Assembly: GCA_002746535.1 (NCBI GenBank)
Contig: NVWA01000043.1
Span: 1-35,078, forward strand
Origin: Planctomycetota bacterium
Lineage (GTDB): Bacteria; Planctomycetota; GCA-2746535
Direction: 5' to 3'
Length of the DNA: 35,078 nt
Of this stretch, positions 7,144 to 15,833 are shown piece after piece. The stretch's first letter is position 1. Each line of letters begins with the position of its first letter. The notes beneath the pieces are model-generated. The model ran no database searches, was not told the DNA's origin, and saw only the letters and a list, made by a program, of their open reading frames with translations. The translations under genes and the position numbers were made by a program.

Positions 7144-9536
7144 GATTCTAAGCACTCAACCAAACCTTGATAACCATCTAATAAAACCACATCATTTGTT
7201 TTTATTTTATAGGTAATATCTTTGATACCAACAACTGCTGGTATGCCAAATTCTCTAGCTACAATAGCACCATGTGAAAGCATGCCACCTCGCTCTACAA
7301 TTAACCCCGATATAAGTGGGAAAGCACATATCCACCCGGGGTCTGTTTGCTTTGTGACTAGAATATCACCTTGTTGTAGTTGATCAATTTCATGAATTGA
7401 ATCTATCACAACTGCTCTAGCTTTAACTACACCACCACACGCTGCTAAACCCTTTTGAACCTTCCCATTTTGAGGTTTTCGGTCTTGATTGAAAACATAA
7501 TTAGAATAATCAAATTGAATGCTTTTTATATTCTCAGGAAATTCCTTTGATTGAATCAATTTATTCTTACGTAAGGAAATTAAGTTTTTAAGATATTCAG
7601 TATCTAAATGCTCACCAGCTAAAAGTCGAGAAATCTCATCATACTCTAGATAAAATATATCATGACTGCCATCAAGAGCATTTTTATTTTTTAAATCTTT
7701 TCCAATAAACTGCAGAACTTGTTTAAATTTAAAATACATCTGTGCCTGTTTTAAACGAACTCGTTCTCTGCATGAAATAGAAAAAGTTGTTAATCGAATA
7801 ATGCCTCTCATAAAGATCGTCATTGGTAATGCTTTAAAAATTGAATATTTCTGAAATATCTCTTTGCACGTTTCTTTTAAAATAATTCTTTGTTCGTCTT
7901 GTTTAGAAGCAAATAAAGCTGCGGGTTCTTTCTGATCTGAATTCAAATAATTTTTTAGCATATTTAGAAAACTGAGAGGGTTTTCTGTATAATTTTCCCC
8001 AAAAAATGTGAGCTCACCAGTGCACCTAAAGCCCCATTGATCTAAATAATTATCAATAATTCTTTTACACCCATTAAACTTAGCATTGTTATATAACTCA
8101 TGTAACAATTCTTCTGATGTGAGATTTATAAAGTCATCTATATGATGATCTTTTTCAATCTGTTGTTTTATTTTCCATAATTCCAGAATGGGCTGTTTAC
8201 TAACTAAATTCGGTATTGCCTGAATCAACTTATTTTGAATACCCTGATGTTCTTCTGCAAAAATTGACGCTGTTATTTTTCCTAGAATTCCATGAAAGAT
8301 CATAGAGAAAAAATCGGCATATGCGGCTCTATGCCAATCATTAAATCTAATTTGTAAAAAATTGTGGTATAAGGTAAAACAACTATTTTGATTGATCGCT
8401 TGATTTGCATATGAGCTCACTTTTGATTCGATGATGGAAACATTTTTACTAAGTTTTTTTAACTGCCACAAACAATTAAGACTAAATCTTAGTTTTTTAA
8501 AAAAGGGAGTTTTTTTAACCGATAAGTTATGATCTGTTTGGTAGCCAACAAAGTCATCAAAATATTTTTGTAGCGAAGATGACAATGGCGTTAAAGCGAT
8601 AATAGAACGGATTGAATTCATGTTATAATACATACGTTGACCCCAAAGGCCGATAATATTATTAAATAATTCTTCCCCCTCTCCTTCTTTTATTATTTTT
8701 AATTGCAAACAAAGATTTTTAAAATAATGATAATAAGATCTCCTGGCAATAGAGTTCAATAACGGTGACAATTTATTTGGATAATTCTCATTTACATTGG
8801 TACTTGACCAGAAGATCGTTTTATTTTGAAATGAAGTAATCGGCCGTGTTTGAACAATATAGAATTCAGTATCATAGGCCCATTCAATATCCTGAGGTAC
8901 TTGATCAAATATTTTCAATATATCTTTTCCTATAAGAACTAAATCATTTACCGGAAATGGAATCAAATTGTCCTGGGTTGGTATGTCAATTGATTTTGGC
9001 GTGACTTGCCCCTGCACAAGTTTTTCGGCATGTCCTTCAACATATTCTATGCTCATAGAATTTATATCATTCGTAGATAAAGTGAATAATACTCCAGCAT
9101 ATGCGGGTGAAATCATTTCTTGAATAATGACCCCCATTGATTTTAATGTTTTATTATTTGCCTTCTGGTACTGCTTTAATCTTACATTATTTAAGGATCC
9201 CCAGCATTTTCTTACCGCATCTAATACTAACTCCAAGTCATTCTCAATTTTAAATGAATCTAATTGTCCGGCAAAAGAACAATCGGAAGAATCTTCACCA
9301 ACGGCAGAACTACGTACCATAAGATAAGATGAATTTAAATTTTTAAGTAATGATCTAATCTCATTTTTCATTAATTCAAAATCAGATTGATAAGCCTTAA
9401 GACCTGAAGTTGATAATACAAAGCCATCAGGCACCATAATTGAATTTGCTTTTAGCAAAATAAGATTATAAGCCTTTTGCCCAACCGCTTCTAAATCTAT
9501 CTTTTCAGTTGTTGATAATGAAATTATATTTTTCAT
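7140..9536 (-). CDS. Dikinase-type phosphotransferase resembling rifampin phosphotransferase / PEP synthase
   Basis: 798 residues from ATG at 9536 (ATGA overlap with the upstream stop; a longer frame to 9572 is less likely). The N-terminal PPDK_N ATP-grasp domain shows VRSSAVGEDSSDCSFAG and VIIQEMISPAYAGVLFT. A helical middle region of about 400 residues has no motif I recognise. The C-terminal swivelling domain has GGMLSHGAIVAREFGIPAVVG with phosphohistidine H755. There is no PEP/pyruvate-binding TIM barrel, so it should not be a true PEP synthase. The order ATP-grasp, large variable domain, His domain matches rifampin phosphotransferase (about 870 residues), which moves the beta-phosphate of ATP to a small molecule. 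Here the acceptor is probably an intermediate of this pathway. Confidence 0.8.
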   Translation of the reverse strand: MKNIISLSTTEKIDLEAVGQKAYNLILLKANSIMVPDGFVLSTSGLKAYQSDFELMKNEIRSLLKNLNSSYLMVRSSAVGEDSSDCSFAGQLDSFKIENDLELVLDAVRKCWGSLNNVRLKQYQKANNKTLKSMGVIIQEMISPAYAGVLFTLSTNDINSMSIEYVEGHAEKLVQGQVTPKSIDIPTQDNLIPFPVNDLVLIGKDILKIFDQVPQDIEWAYDTEFYIVQTRPITSFQNKTIFWSSTNVNENYPNKLSPLLNSIARRSYYHYFKNLCLQLKIIKEGEGEELFNNIIGLWGQRMYYNMNSIRSIIALTPLSSSLQKYFDDFVGYQTDHNLSVKKTPFFKKLRFSLNCLWQLKKLSKNVSIIESKVSSYANQAINQNSCFTLYHNFLQIRFNDWHRAAYADFFSMIFHGILGKITASIFAEEHQGIQNKLIQAIPNLVSKQPILELWKIKQQIEKDHHIDDFINLTSEELLHELYNNAKFNGCKRIIDNYLDQWGFRCTGELTFFGENYTENPLSFLNMLKNYLNSDQKEPAALFASKQDEQRIILKETCKEIFQKYSIFKALPMTIFMRGIIRLTTFSISCRERVRLKQAQMYFKFKQVLQFIGKDLKNKNALDGSHDIFYLEYDEISRLLAGEHLDTEYLKNLISLRKNKLIQSKEFPENIKSIQFDYSNYVFNQDRKPQNGKVQKGLAACGGVVKARAVVIDSIHEIDQLQQGDILVTKQTDPGWICAFPLISGLIVERGGMLSHGAIVAREFGIPAVVGIKDITYKIKTNDVVLLDGYQGLVECLES

Positions 9537-10042
9537 ATTGATTCTTTCACTTTTATATAAACTAGCAAACATGATATAACGTAATGAATTACAAAAGCAG
9601 ATAAAAATAAGGTTAGAAACACTTCAAAACCTAAACATTTAATCAAAACAAAAACAAGACAGACACCTAGTGTAGAATCTGATTTATCCACAACAGCAAA
9701 TAGTTTTTTATACTTAACCGATTTATCACCTGGCTTAATTCCTAACCGTCTTTTAGCGTATGAATTAGGAAGTTCACATAAAATATATGTCAAGCCGAGT
9801 ATAAAACCGATTGCATAATCTACATCATCAAGTTTTGCATCTAAAATAAACGACAATATTAATTGAAATATTGCTGTCAAAACAGTAACAACCATTAGAC
9901 CTCGATAGGTCTTATTCCTACCAAATAGATTTTCATTTAGTGGTTTTTTTAATGATAGAAACAAATCATGCTTGACTATAAACATGTGAATAACATTCGC
10001 CAATATAAGCGGAATAAATAATTCGATTGATACGATGATCAT
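9533..10042 (-). CDS. CDP-archaeol synthase (CarS/DUF46)-like CTP transferase
   Basis: 169 residues, about five membrane helices. Motifs of the CarS/DUF46 family are present: LFGRNKTYRG (family pattern F/G-x-NKTWRG) and LPNSYAKRRLGIKPGDKS followed by a VVDKSDS segment (family pattern KRRLGI...DQxD). In archaea CarS moves CMP from CTP to an unsaturated archaetidic-type phosphate; bacterial homologues are mostly uncharacterised. It overlaps the HMG-CoA reductase stop and the dikinase start by four bases each. Likely job: activating a phosphorylated lipid as a CDP-derivative. No other archaeal-lipid enzyme is seen in the window. Confidence 0.75.
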   Translation of the reverse strand: MIIVSIELFIPLILANVIHMFIVKHDLFLSLKKPLNENLFGRNKTYRGLMVVTVLTAIFQLILSFILDAKLDDVDYAIGFILGLTYILCELPNSYAKRRLGIKPGDKSVKYKKLFAVVDKSDSTLGVCLVFVLIKCLGFEVFLTLFLSAFVIHYVISCLLVYIKVKESI

Positions 10043-12345
10043 AGATTTAATTCATTTTCAATTAAGAGAACATTTTCAAAAACTGTTTCTATAAATTTAT
10101 ATTCCGTTATTTTATTCCCTAACATATATAGATTAAGACGAGTACCAACGAATTTTGCAAAACTATACTTAAGCCCTTTCAACCATAAGTCCGTATTAAT
10201 TTCAACTTCAAACTCTTCACAAAAATGCAGACGATAAAAATCAATAATTTCATTTAAAGGCATTAAAATATTTGGCGAATTATAAATAAAAACTAACAGT
10301 TCGATTAAATCTCTTTGAGGCAAATCTATCCTCGCTAATTCCCAATCATAAATTTTGACCTTTTCTGAGCTTGTTATAGCAATGTTCCTTGGATTAAAAT
10401 CATTATGGATAATTGTTTCAAAATGCTTTGATGAATTAAAACATGTCAGTTCTTCAATTACTCGATTAAATATATCACATATGTTATTCTCTTCATATTC
10501 ATCTTTTAAAACCTCGAATGAATGTTTGGTAAAGAGTATAAAGTCATTTGGACAACTCGACTGAAAGATTGAATTTGTTTTTAATGAAGAAATATTTTTT
10601 AAGCTTTTGATATTCGCAATTAGGGTAATTTTTAATAAGTGATCGTTCCAAATGCTATTCTCATTCTCACTGTTAAATATTTTCATCTTCTCTGGATTTA
10701 AATATTCCATTAATATCAAATTAATTTCACGCTCATCATCGTGATAAGAGCCATGCAACTGAGGGGTATGCTCATCTAAAACTGAATTTAGTTGCTTATA
10801 AATTTCAATTTCCTTTAGGGGTGTATTTTTGAAATCGCTAGTTTCTTTACATTTGCAAAATGTTTTAGCTAGTTGAGGGTCTATAAAACCTGTTAATAAA
10901 TACATACAATTTAATATTTCACTATCCGTTGGTTTACTTTTTAAAATCACATCAGACTTTAAACCATTCCGATTTACTTCCCACTTAGATAAACCGATAA
11001 ATTTAGTTGAATTCTTTGCTGTGAGTTCAGTGATAATTCCATTGTGATTATTCAGATGCTTCAAATGTTTGATTTCCATTTTTTTATTTTCAAGCACATT
11101 AGAGGTTAAGAATGAATTGATGTTTTCATCAAATTTCAAATTATTAACAGGTTTGTTTCTTCCTAATCTCTCATGAGCTAAAGCAAACTGACCATTTGCC
11201 ATGGCAGCAAAAGTCGAAATCTCCAAAGCTAAACTGAAACCACAAATCAATTCGGCAAATCGGGTAACCTTTTCACTACCATAGCATCCCATCAACTCTA
11301 AATTCTCTTTCTGTGATGATAAAGAAGTTCCGCCACCAATCGTGCCAATGACTAATCTTGGTAATTTTAAACAGACATACAAACCATCATTGTGTGGTTC
11401 AAAAAACAGAAAGCCAACAGCAGATTCATGAACTGAGCCTATATCCTGACCTGTGGCTGTGAAAATAGCTGCAATAGAATTGGCAATATTAACGTTATAT
11501 CCAATCATGCCAGAGTTTGTAGCCACAAAAGTAGATTTGTTATACCAGATCATCATTTCTTTTGAGGATACTTTTAATTTCTTTTTTAAGACCTCTTCAC
11601 TTATCAAACATTCCGCTACTACTTCAACCCCTCGACCATTTAGAATAGAATCATGCGTTATTTTTTTATCCGACGAACCATTTGCATCTAAGACATAATC
11701 TAAAATTTTAAATGGGGCATCACTATTAAATTTTTTCTCAATCCATAAACAGGCATGCCAAGTACAGATACTTGTCATATTTTGACCGGCGGCATCCCCC
11801 GTATGATAATAAAACTTTGTATTCACATCTTTACCAAGAATTTGAGTTTCTATGTTAATCAACTGAGCTCTTTTAGAATAGCCTTTGATGTACTCATTCA
11901 GTTCTTCAAATTGGTTTTTAAGCCAGTCGCAAAAATATTTTGCTTGGTCAAGATCATTAAAACAAAACATAGGAACTCGCAACATGCATTTTCTAGAAAC
12001 ATGTGCTCTAAAACCTCCACTATTATTTAATACGCTGACACCCCTATTCATACTAGATACCAAGGCCCCTTCTGTAGTAGCTAGTGCGCTGAAGACCTCA
12101 TCAATTTCATTTTCATCCGTCTTATATAAAAGTGGTCCTACTAAACCAACTGGAATAGACATTGTGCCTATATACGATTCAATATTTGATTTGACTGATT
12201 CACATGAATAAGAAGTGTCGTGATAAGATTCTAGTTGATGTCCTTTCTGATAAAGATATGAGATCCTATCACTTCTTGCTTCTTCTGTATTCACACCAAT
12301 ATGCGGCTGTTTATTAATTTTACTTTTCGAGTATGGCTGAATCAT
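10039..12345 (-). CDS. Class I HMG-CoA reductase fused to an APH/choline-kinase-like domain
   Basis: 768 residues. Residues about 15-430 are a class I HMG-CoA reductase catalytic domain without membrane anchor: E92 in TEGALVSS, DAAGQNM at 184-190, K227 in the DKK motif, D301 in TGQD, the NADPH-loop GTIGGGT at 334-340 and H391 in ALAHERLGRN. All four catalytic residues (Glu, Lys, Asp, His) appear kept. The C-terminal half is a phosphotransferase of the APH/choline kinase fold: HNDFNPRN (D649, N654) and the metal Asp in YDWE (D667). Predicted: NADPH reduction of a CoA thioester to an alcohol (mevalonate or an analogue), then phosphorylation. It is the first gene of the coupled operon. I know of no characterised protein with this fusion. 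Confidence 0.85.
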   Translation of the reverse strand: MIQPYSKSKINKQPHIGVNTEEARSDRISYLYQKGHQLESYHDTSYSCESVKSNIESYIGTMSIPVGLVGPLLYKTDENEIDEVFSALATTEGALVSSMNRGVSVLNNSGGFRAHVSRKCMLRVPMFCFNDLDQAKYFCDWLKNQFEELNEYIKGYSKRAQLINIETQILGKDVNTKFYYHTGDAAGQNMTSICTWHACLWIEKKFNSDAPFKILDYVLDANGSSDKKITHDSILNGRGVEVVAECLISEEVLKKKLKVSSKEMMIWYNKSTFVATNSGMIGYNVNIANSIAAIFTATGQDIGSVHESAVGFLFFEPHNDGLYVCLKLPRLVIGTIGGGTSLSSQKENLELMGCYGSEKVTRFAELICGFSLALEISTFAAMANGQFALAHERLGRNKPVNNLKFDENINSFLTSNVLENKKMEIKHLKHLNNHNGIITELTAKNSTKFIGLSKWEVNRNGLKSDVILKSKPTDSEILNCMYLLTGFIDPQLAKTFCKCKETSDFKNTPLKEIEIYKQLNSVLDEHTPQLHGSYHDDEREINLILMEYLNPEKMKIFNSENENSIWNDHLLKITLIANIKSLKNISSLKTNSIFQSSCPNDFILFTKHSFEVLKDEYEENNICDIFNRVIEELTCFNSSKHFETIIHNDFNPRNIAITSSEKVKIYDWELARIDLPQRDLIELLVFIYNSPNILMPLNEIIDFYRLHFCEEFEVEINTDLWLKGLKYSFAKFVGTRLNLYMLGNKITEYKFIETVFENVLLIENELNL

Positions 12346-12411
12346 GGCAATTACACTTTCGTTTATAATGTTAAGACATAAAACATGAGAGATAGCAATA
12401 TATGTACCAGA

Positions 12412-12436
12412 ATCAATCGTTTCACAAATGATTGAT
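12412..12436. promoter_or_regulatory. 11-base inverted repeat upstream of the HMG-CoA reductase operon
   Basis: ATCAATCGTTT, three bases, then AAATGATTGAT: ten Watson-Crick pairs and one G-T. It lies 67-91 bases upstream of the ATG at 12345, where a promoter would be expected. It may be an operator or an RNA hairpin in the leader. Confidence 0.45.
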
Positions 12437-12490
12437 ATAAATATAGTTATGGGAATTGAAATTAATTAGGTATTTTTGAAAAGTTCATTT

Positions 12491-12510
12491 AATGTACATG
12501 GGTGTACATT
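12491..12510. promoter_or_regulatory. Palindrome AATGTACA-TGGG-TGTACATT
   Basis: Perfect 8-base arms around four bases, 10 bases after the hydrolase stop codon and about 150 bases upstream of the HMG-CoA reductase start. The shape is that of a dimeric-regulator operator. It has no T-run, so terminator function is unlikely. Confidence 0.4.
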
Positions 12511-12520
12511 TAAATTAAAA

Positions 12521-13342
12521 TTAAGAACTCGTAATCTCAAATGAATAAGAATGAATAGCTGTTTTCTTTTGTATCTCTTTTACATATAGATCATATGTTT
12601 CTTTAATTTCTAATCGACGAATGTGTGTCGGGATCAAAGTATGGAGGTCAATAAAAAATGGTTTAAAGAGTTCATTACCAAGCACATCTAGAAAATCGTG
12701 TAAGATACCATGCGCCGCTTGATATTTGTTCTTTCTAAATTCATCTACATAATCTTGACTTGTAATATCTTCTACGCTTAATTGGGCTAAATTCAATATT
12801 AAGTATTCAACGGGTATTCCGGTGTTACCCATCATATAATCACAATGATCTTCTTTAAATAACGAATGGACAGGAGTATCCCCACTTATAATACAATTAT
12901 TAATTCGATAAGAAAAATTGGCCCCTAAAATAAATTCAGAATGTAATTCATGAATTGTTGGTACCCCTTTTATGGCTACTCCATTGCAATCCATCGAAAA
13001 TTTATCATCCACCAATGTTAACCGATTGCTCTTCTGCAAAAGTTCAGATACATCATTTGATTCTTGATCTATCAATTTGATTTGATCAAAGCATAATTTT
13101 GGACAAATAAAATCACAAGAACTATTTTTCAATAATGCAACTAGTCCATCAATATCAACATGGTCAGCATGCAGATGAGTTAAAGCAACTAATGAAATTT
13201 GCTTGAGATCAATGTTAAAATTAGTCATTTGAGATAAAAACGAAAGACCTCTTTCACACCCCATATCAACAATAGCCCACTTTCCATCTGCTAATGGAAT
13301 CGCATACCCACTTGACTCATAAGGGAATAATATTTTAATCAA
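12521..13342 (-). CDS. Metallo-beta-lactamase-fold hydrolase
   Basis: 273 residues. The start is TTG at 13342, supported by GGAAGG six bases upstream; no ATG is suitably placed. The zinc-site motif THLHADH (H56, H58, D60, H61) is followed by the bridging Asp in ISGDTPVH and a late His in IPTHIRR, so a two-metal site is probable. The family includes lactonases, thioesterases and phosphodiesterases; it is not a known antibiotic beta-lactamase type by inspection. It is codirectional with, and 175 bases upstream of, the HMG-CoA reductase operon, so it may be its first gene or separately controlled. A thioesterase or lactonase role in the same pathway is possible but unproven. Confidence 0.8.
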   Translation of the reverse strand: MIKILFPYESSGYAIPLADGKWAIVDMGCERGLSFLSQMTNFNIDLKQISLVALTHLHADHVDIDGLVALLKNSSCDFICPKLCFDQIKLIDQESNDVSELLQKSNRLTLVDDKFSMDCNGVAIKGVPTIHELHSEFILGANFSYRINNCIISGDTPVHSLFKEDHCDYMMGNTGIPVEYLILNLAQLSVEDITSQDYVDEFRKNKYQAAHGILHDFLDVLGNELFKPFFIDLHTLIPTHIRRLEIKETYDLYVKEIQKKTAIHSYSFEITSS

Positions 13343-13624
13343 CCGATACCTTCCGTAAAATACAAATCTAAATAAATTATTATAAACTATATAGGTATTT
13401 CTTTAAATTAATACAGTAGATCCCAATTCGATTTACTTTGAATGACCATTCAATACTAAAATCTAAAAGAAGTCAACAATAGTAAACAAAACTTAAAAAA
13501 ATATTACATGGATAATCAGGATTCTCTAATTTTAAATCTCTTTTATTCTGCTTATCCATCTAATAAATAATTTTGGTGCTATGTCGTAATTGGGAAATAA
13601 AAAACTTTTATTTACAATATTTAA

Positions 13625-13862
13625 GGACAGACCTTAATTCTTACTATGGTATTAATTCTGATAATATAAATTATGTCCCCCTTAAATTTTGACAAGAAAG
13701 TGATTATCTACACAGAGGCACAAAGACACAGAGAAATTATTTGTCCATTACATCTATTTCAACATAATGAAGTGCCTATATAAATACAAGTAAATCCTTC
13801 TATTGAAACTCTGTGCCTTTGTGCCTCAGTGTGGTATATTTTTAATATATAAAGGTCTGTCC
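13625..13862. repeat. Nested inverted-repeat element containing family 1 REPIN-like copy A (13704-13838)
   Basis: The outer arms GGACAGACCTT (13625-13635) and AAGGTCTGTCC (13852-13862) are perfect inverted repeats. Inside lies a family 1 element whose left arm has CACAGAGGCACAAAGACACA and whose right arm has CTCTGTGCCTTTGTGCCTCA. The element ends about 20 bases from the stop of the GspE-like gene. It is likely a non-autonomous element; no transposase is present in the window. The rest of 13343-13882 shows no gene. Confidence 0.75.
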
Positions 13863-13882
13863 CAAAAATATTAGCTTTCATA

Positions 13883-15343
13883 TTATCGACTTGAAAGAAT
13901 AACTCGTTTTATTTCTGATAATGAAGTTTTACCTTCTGAAACAAAACGAAGACTTTCACCTAATAAATTAATGATTCCTTCATTTTGAATTTTTTGTGCT
14001 AATGCTTCACGATTTTCTTCCTTGATCATAGATTTTATGATTGAAGGCTTCAAGGTACCTACTTCATTTACAGAAATTCTTCCTTTATATCCTGTACCTT
14101 TACAAGCATCGCAACCTTCAGAAGATTTCCATTCTTTTGAAAGGTCTTCAAATTTGATGCCTGAAGACTCAGCCCATTTCTTGACATCCTTTAAATCATC
14201 TCCATTAAGGGAAGATGCTTTTGAACATTCAGGACACAATTTCCTTAACAATCTTTGCGAGACCACTACCCCTAAAGAATCAGCAATTAGATAAGGTGAA
14301 ACGCCAAAATCTAGCAATCTAGTCAATGCACTACTCATATCGTCAGTGTGCATTTGCGTTAGTACAATATGACCCGTCAATGCAGCTTTAAGGGCCAACT
14401 CAGCAGTAATAGCATCGTGAATTTCACCAATGAAAAGCACATTCGGCGCCCCTCTTAAAGCTGATCGGAAAGCTGCGGCCATATCTAACCCCTTGGCCGG
14501 ATACACTTGAATTTGTGTCATAGATGGAAACCGATACTCCACAGGATTCTCAATGGTAATTATTTTGTTTCCGGAATGATCCAATGACTGAAGCATTGAA
14601 TATAATGTTGTTGTTTTGCCTGATCCAGTAGGTCCACAACAAATGTGCAATCCATACGATTTTGATAATGAATCTTTTATTGTTGCTAAATGATTCTTTT
14701 GAGCGATTACTTTTTCGAGATCCATAAAATTTTCTGTAGAAGAAAATAGTTTTAATATGGCTTCTTCTCCAGCAATTGTCGGAAGAAAAGTAATTCGAAT
14801 ATCAAGTTTAGTTTTCATTAACTCGCATTGGATTCTTCCATCTTGAGGTAGATCATTGATATTGACATTACATTGAGCTAGCGTTTTTATCTTTTTAATC
14901 AGCGTTTTTGAACATTCTTCTTCGATGTTAACAATCTCATGAAGTACCCCATCAAAACGATATCGTATTCTGCCCGGTTGCCCTGGCTCTAAATGAATGT
15001 CACTGGCACAATGCTCAATCGCTAATTGTAATAATAAAAATACAGCATAATCAACAACGTCTTCTTTTTCATTCTCTTTGGCAACGTCCTTTTGAGTCGC
15101 TTTTTCTAATTGAGAAATTAGGCCATCAAAATTTGAAGGAAGCTTTTGAGCCGGACTTTCACCACGTAAAAAACCTTCAATATCTGCTTTTTTAAATCGC
15201 CATTGACGACCTACTTTATTTCCAGAAATTTTTCCTTCTCGAATCCAACGATAAAAAGTCGGTTGAGTCACATCAAGTAATTCCAAGGCTTCTTTCATGC
15301 CAATGATTTCGTCATCAGTTTTATTTTTCTTTCTAGCAACCAT
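13883..15343 (-). CDS. GspE/PilB-type secretion or pilus ATPase with N-terminal excisionase-like HTH
   Basis: 486 residues from ATG at 15343, with GAGGAG seven bases upstream; the upstream in-frame TTG is inside that site and unlikely. Residues 13-60 are an HTH_17/MerR-like DNA-binding domain (MKEALELLDVTQPTFYRWIR, then GRQWRFKKADIEGFL) in place of the usual MshEN domain. The ATPase follows: SDIHLEP, Walker A GPTGSGKT (237-244), a Walker B-like NVLFIGE (301-307), HTDD, and a zinc knuckle C370/C373 with C411/C414. The usual GEIRD reads GEIHD, and the acidic residue before the Walker B strand is absent. It assembles T2SS/T4P-type filaments in relatives; the HTH hints at DNA binding or another localisation. 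No other pilus gene is nearby. Confidence 0.85.
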   Translation of the reverse strand: MVARKKNKTDDEIIGMKEALELLDVTQPTFYRWIREGKISGNKVGRQWRFKKADIEGFLRGESPAQKLPSNFDGLISQLEKATQKDVAKENEKEDVVDYAVFLLLQLAIEHCASDIHLEPGQPGRIRYRFDGVLHEIVNIEEECSKTLIKKIKTLAQCNVNINDLPQDGRIQCELMKTKLDIRITFLPTIAGEEAILKLFSSTENFMDLEKVIAQKNHLATIKDSLSKSYGLHICCGPTGSGKTTTLYSMLQSLDHSGNKIITIENPVEYRFPSMTQIQVYPAKGLDMAAAFRSALRGAPNVLFIGEIHDAITAELALKAALTGHIVLTQMHTDDMSSALTRLLDFGVSPYLIADSLGVVVSQRLLRKLCPECSKASSLNGDDLKDVKKWAESSGIKFEDLSKEWKSSEGCDACKGTGYKGRISVNEVGTLKPSIIKSMIKEENREALAQKIQNEGIINLLGESLRFVSEGKTSLSEIKRVILSSR

Positions 15344-15386
15344 GATTAATCTCCTCAAAATGGATTAGCAAAACTATCTTTAGTAT

Positions 15387-15443
15387 AAATAACCGTTATT
15401 TTATGTAAAGATATTTTATTATTTTAAATAAAATAACCGTTAT
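15387..15443. promoter_or_regulatory. Two ATAACCGTTAT palindromes upstream of the GspE-like gene
   Basis: Copies at 15389-15399 and 15433-15443; the first extends to seven-base arms (AAATAAC-C-GTTATTT). Their centres are 44 bases apart, about four DNA turns, in the 100 bases upstream of the GspE-like start. They probably bind a repressor; the protein's own HTH domain is a candidate. Confidence 0.5.
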
Positions 15444-15560
15444 ATTTAGATTTTAAATATATATGTCCTTATATATAAGTTAGTTACGAGATTAAAGCAA
15501 ACTTCGATTGAGGGTTGCACCTTAAATTTTACAACAATTTAACCTGATGAGAATTTTGAT

Positions 15561-15725
15561 TATCCACACAGAGGCACAAAGGCACAGAGAAATAATGAAT
15601 ACTTCTCTAGCCTATACTAATATGAACGAGACCACCATATGTCATTTGAATTTAATACGTCTATGCAAAGAATGAAGCAAAATGTTTAATTGAAACCCTG
15701 TGCCTTCGTGCCTCTGTGTGGTATA
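15561..15725. repeat. Family 1 REPIN-like element, copy B
   Basis: The left arm TATCCACACAGAGGCACAAA and the right arm reading CCTGTGCCTTCGTGCCTCTG are inverted repeats around a spacer of about 105 bases. The spacer is closely similar to that of copy C (shared ACCACCATATGTCAT). The upstream flank CCTTAAATTTT is shared with copy A. Confidence 0.85.
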
Positions 15726-15755
15726 TTCTTGGGCGATAAGGTAATGTGTAATTAA

Positions 15756-15797
15756 TTAACGACTATTTCTTTTAGCATTACTACTATCTCGAACATA
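15756..15797 (-). pseudogene. Remnant of the 3' end of the 16017-16262 gene
   Basis: On the minus strand this reads in frame FEIVVMLKEIVVN and then stop, matching the FESVVMLKVTVVH ending of the intact gene 260 bases away. It sits between repeat copies B and C. Together they show a tandem duplication of the repeat plus adjacent gene end, followed by loss of the rest of one gene copy. Confidence 0.7.
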
Positions 15798-15833
15798 CTT
15801 ATATTTAAAATCTATCCTTAATTCATTTTTTTT

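Noticed and set aside
7140..9536. Phosphoenolpyruvate synthase
   Set aside because: The PEP/pyruvate-binding barrel is absent and the chain ends right after the phosphohistidine domain.
9533..12345. Archaeal-type ether lipid synthesis suggested by HMG-CoA reductase, CarS-like and UbiA-like genes together
   Set aside because: No glycerol-1-phosphate dehydrogenase, GGGP synthase or geranylgeranyl reductase is present, and acyl (not only isoprenoid) enzymes are in the operon. The idea may apply in part but is not supported as a full pathway.
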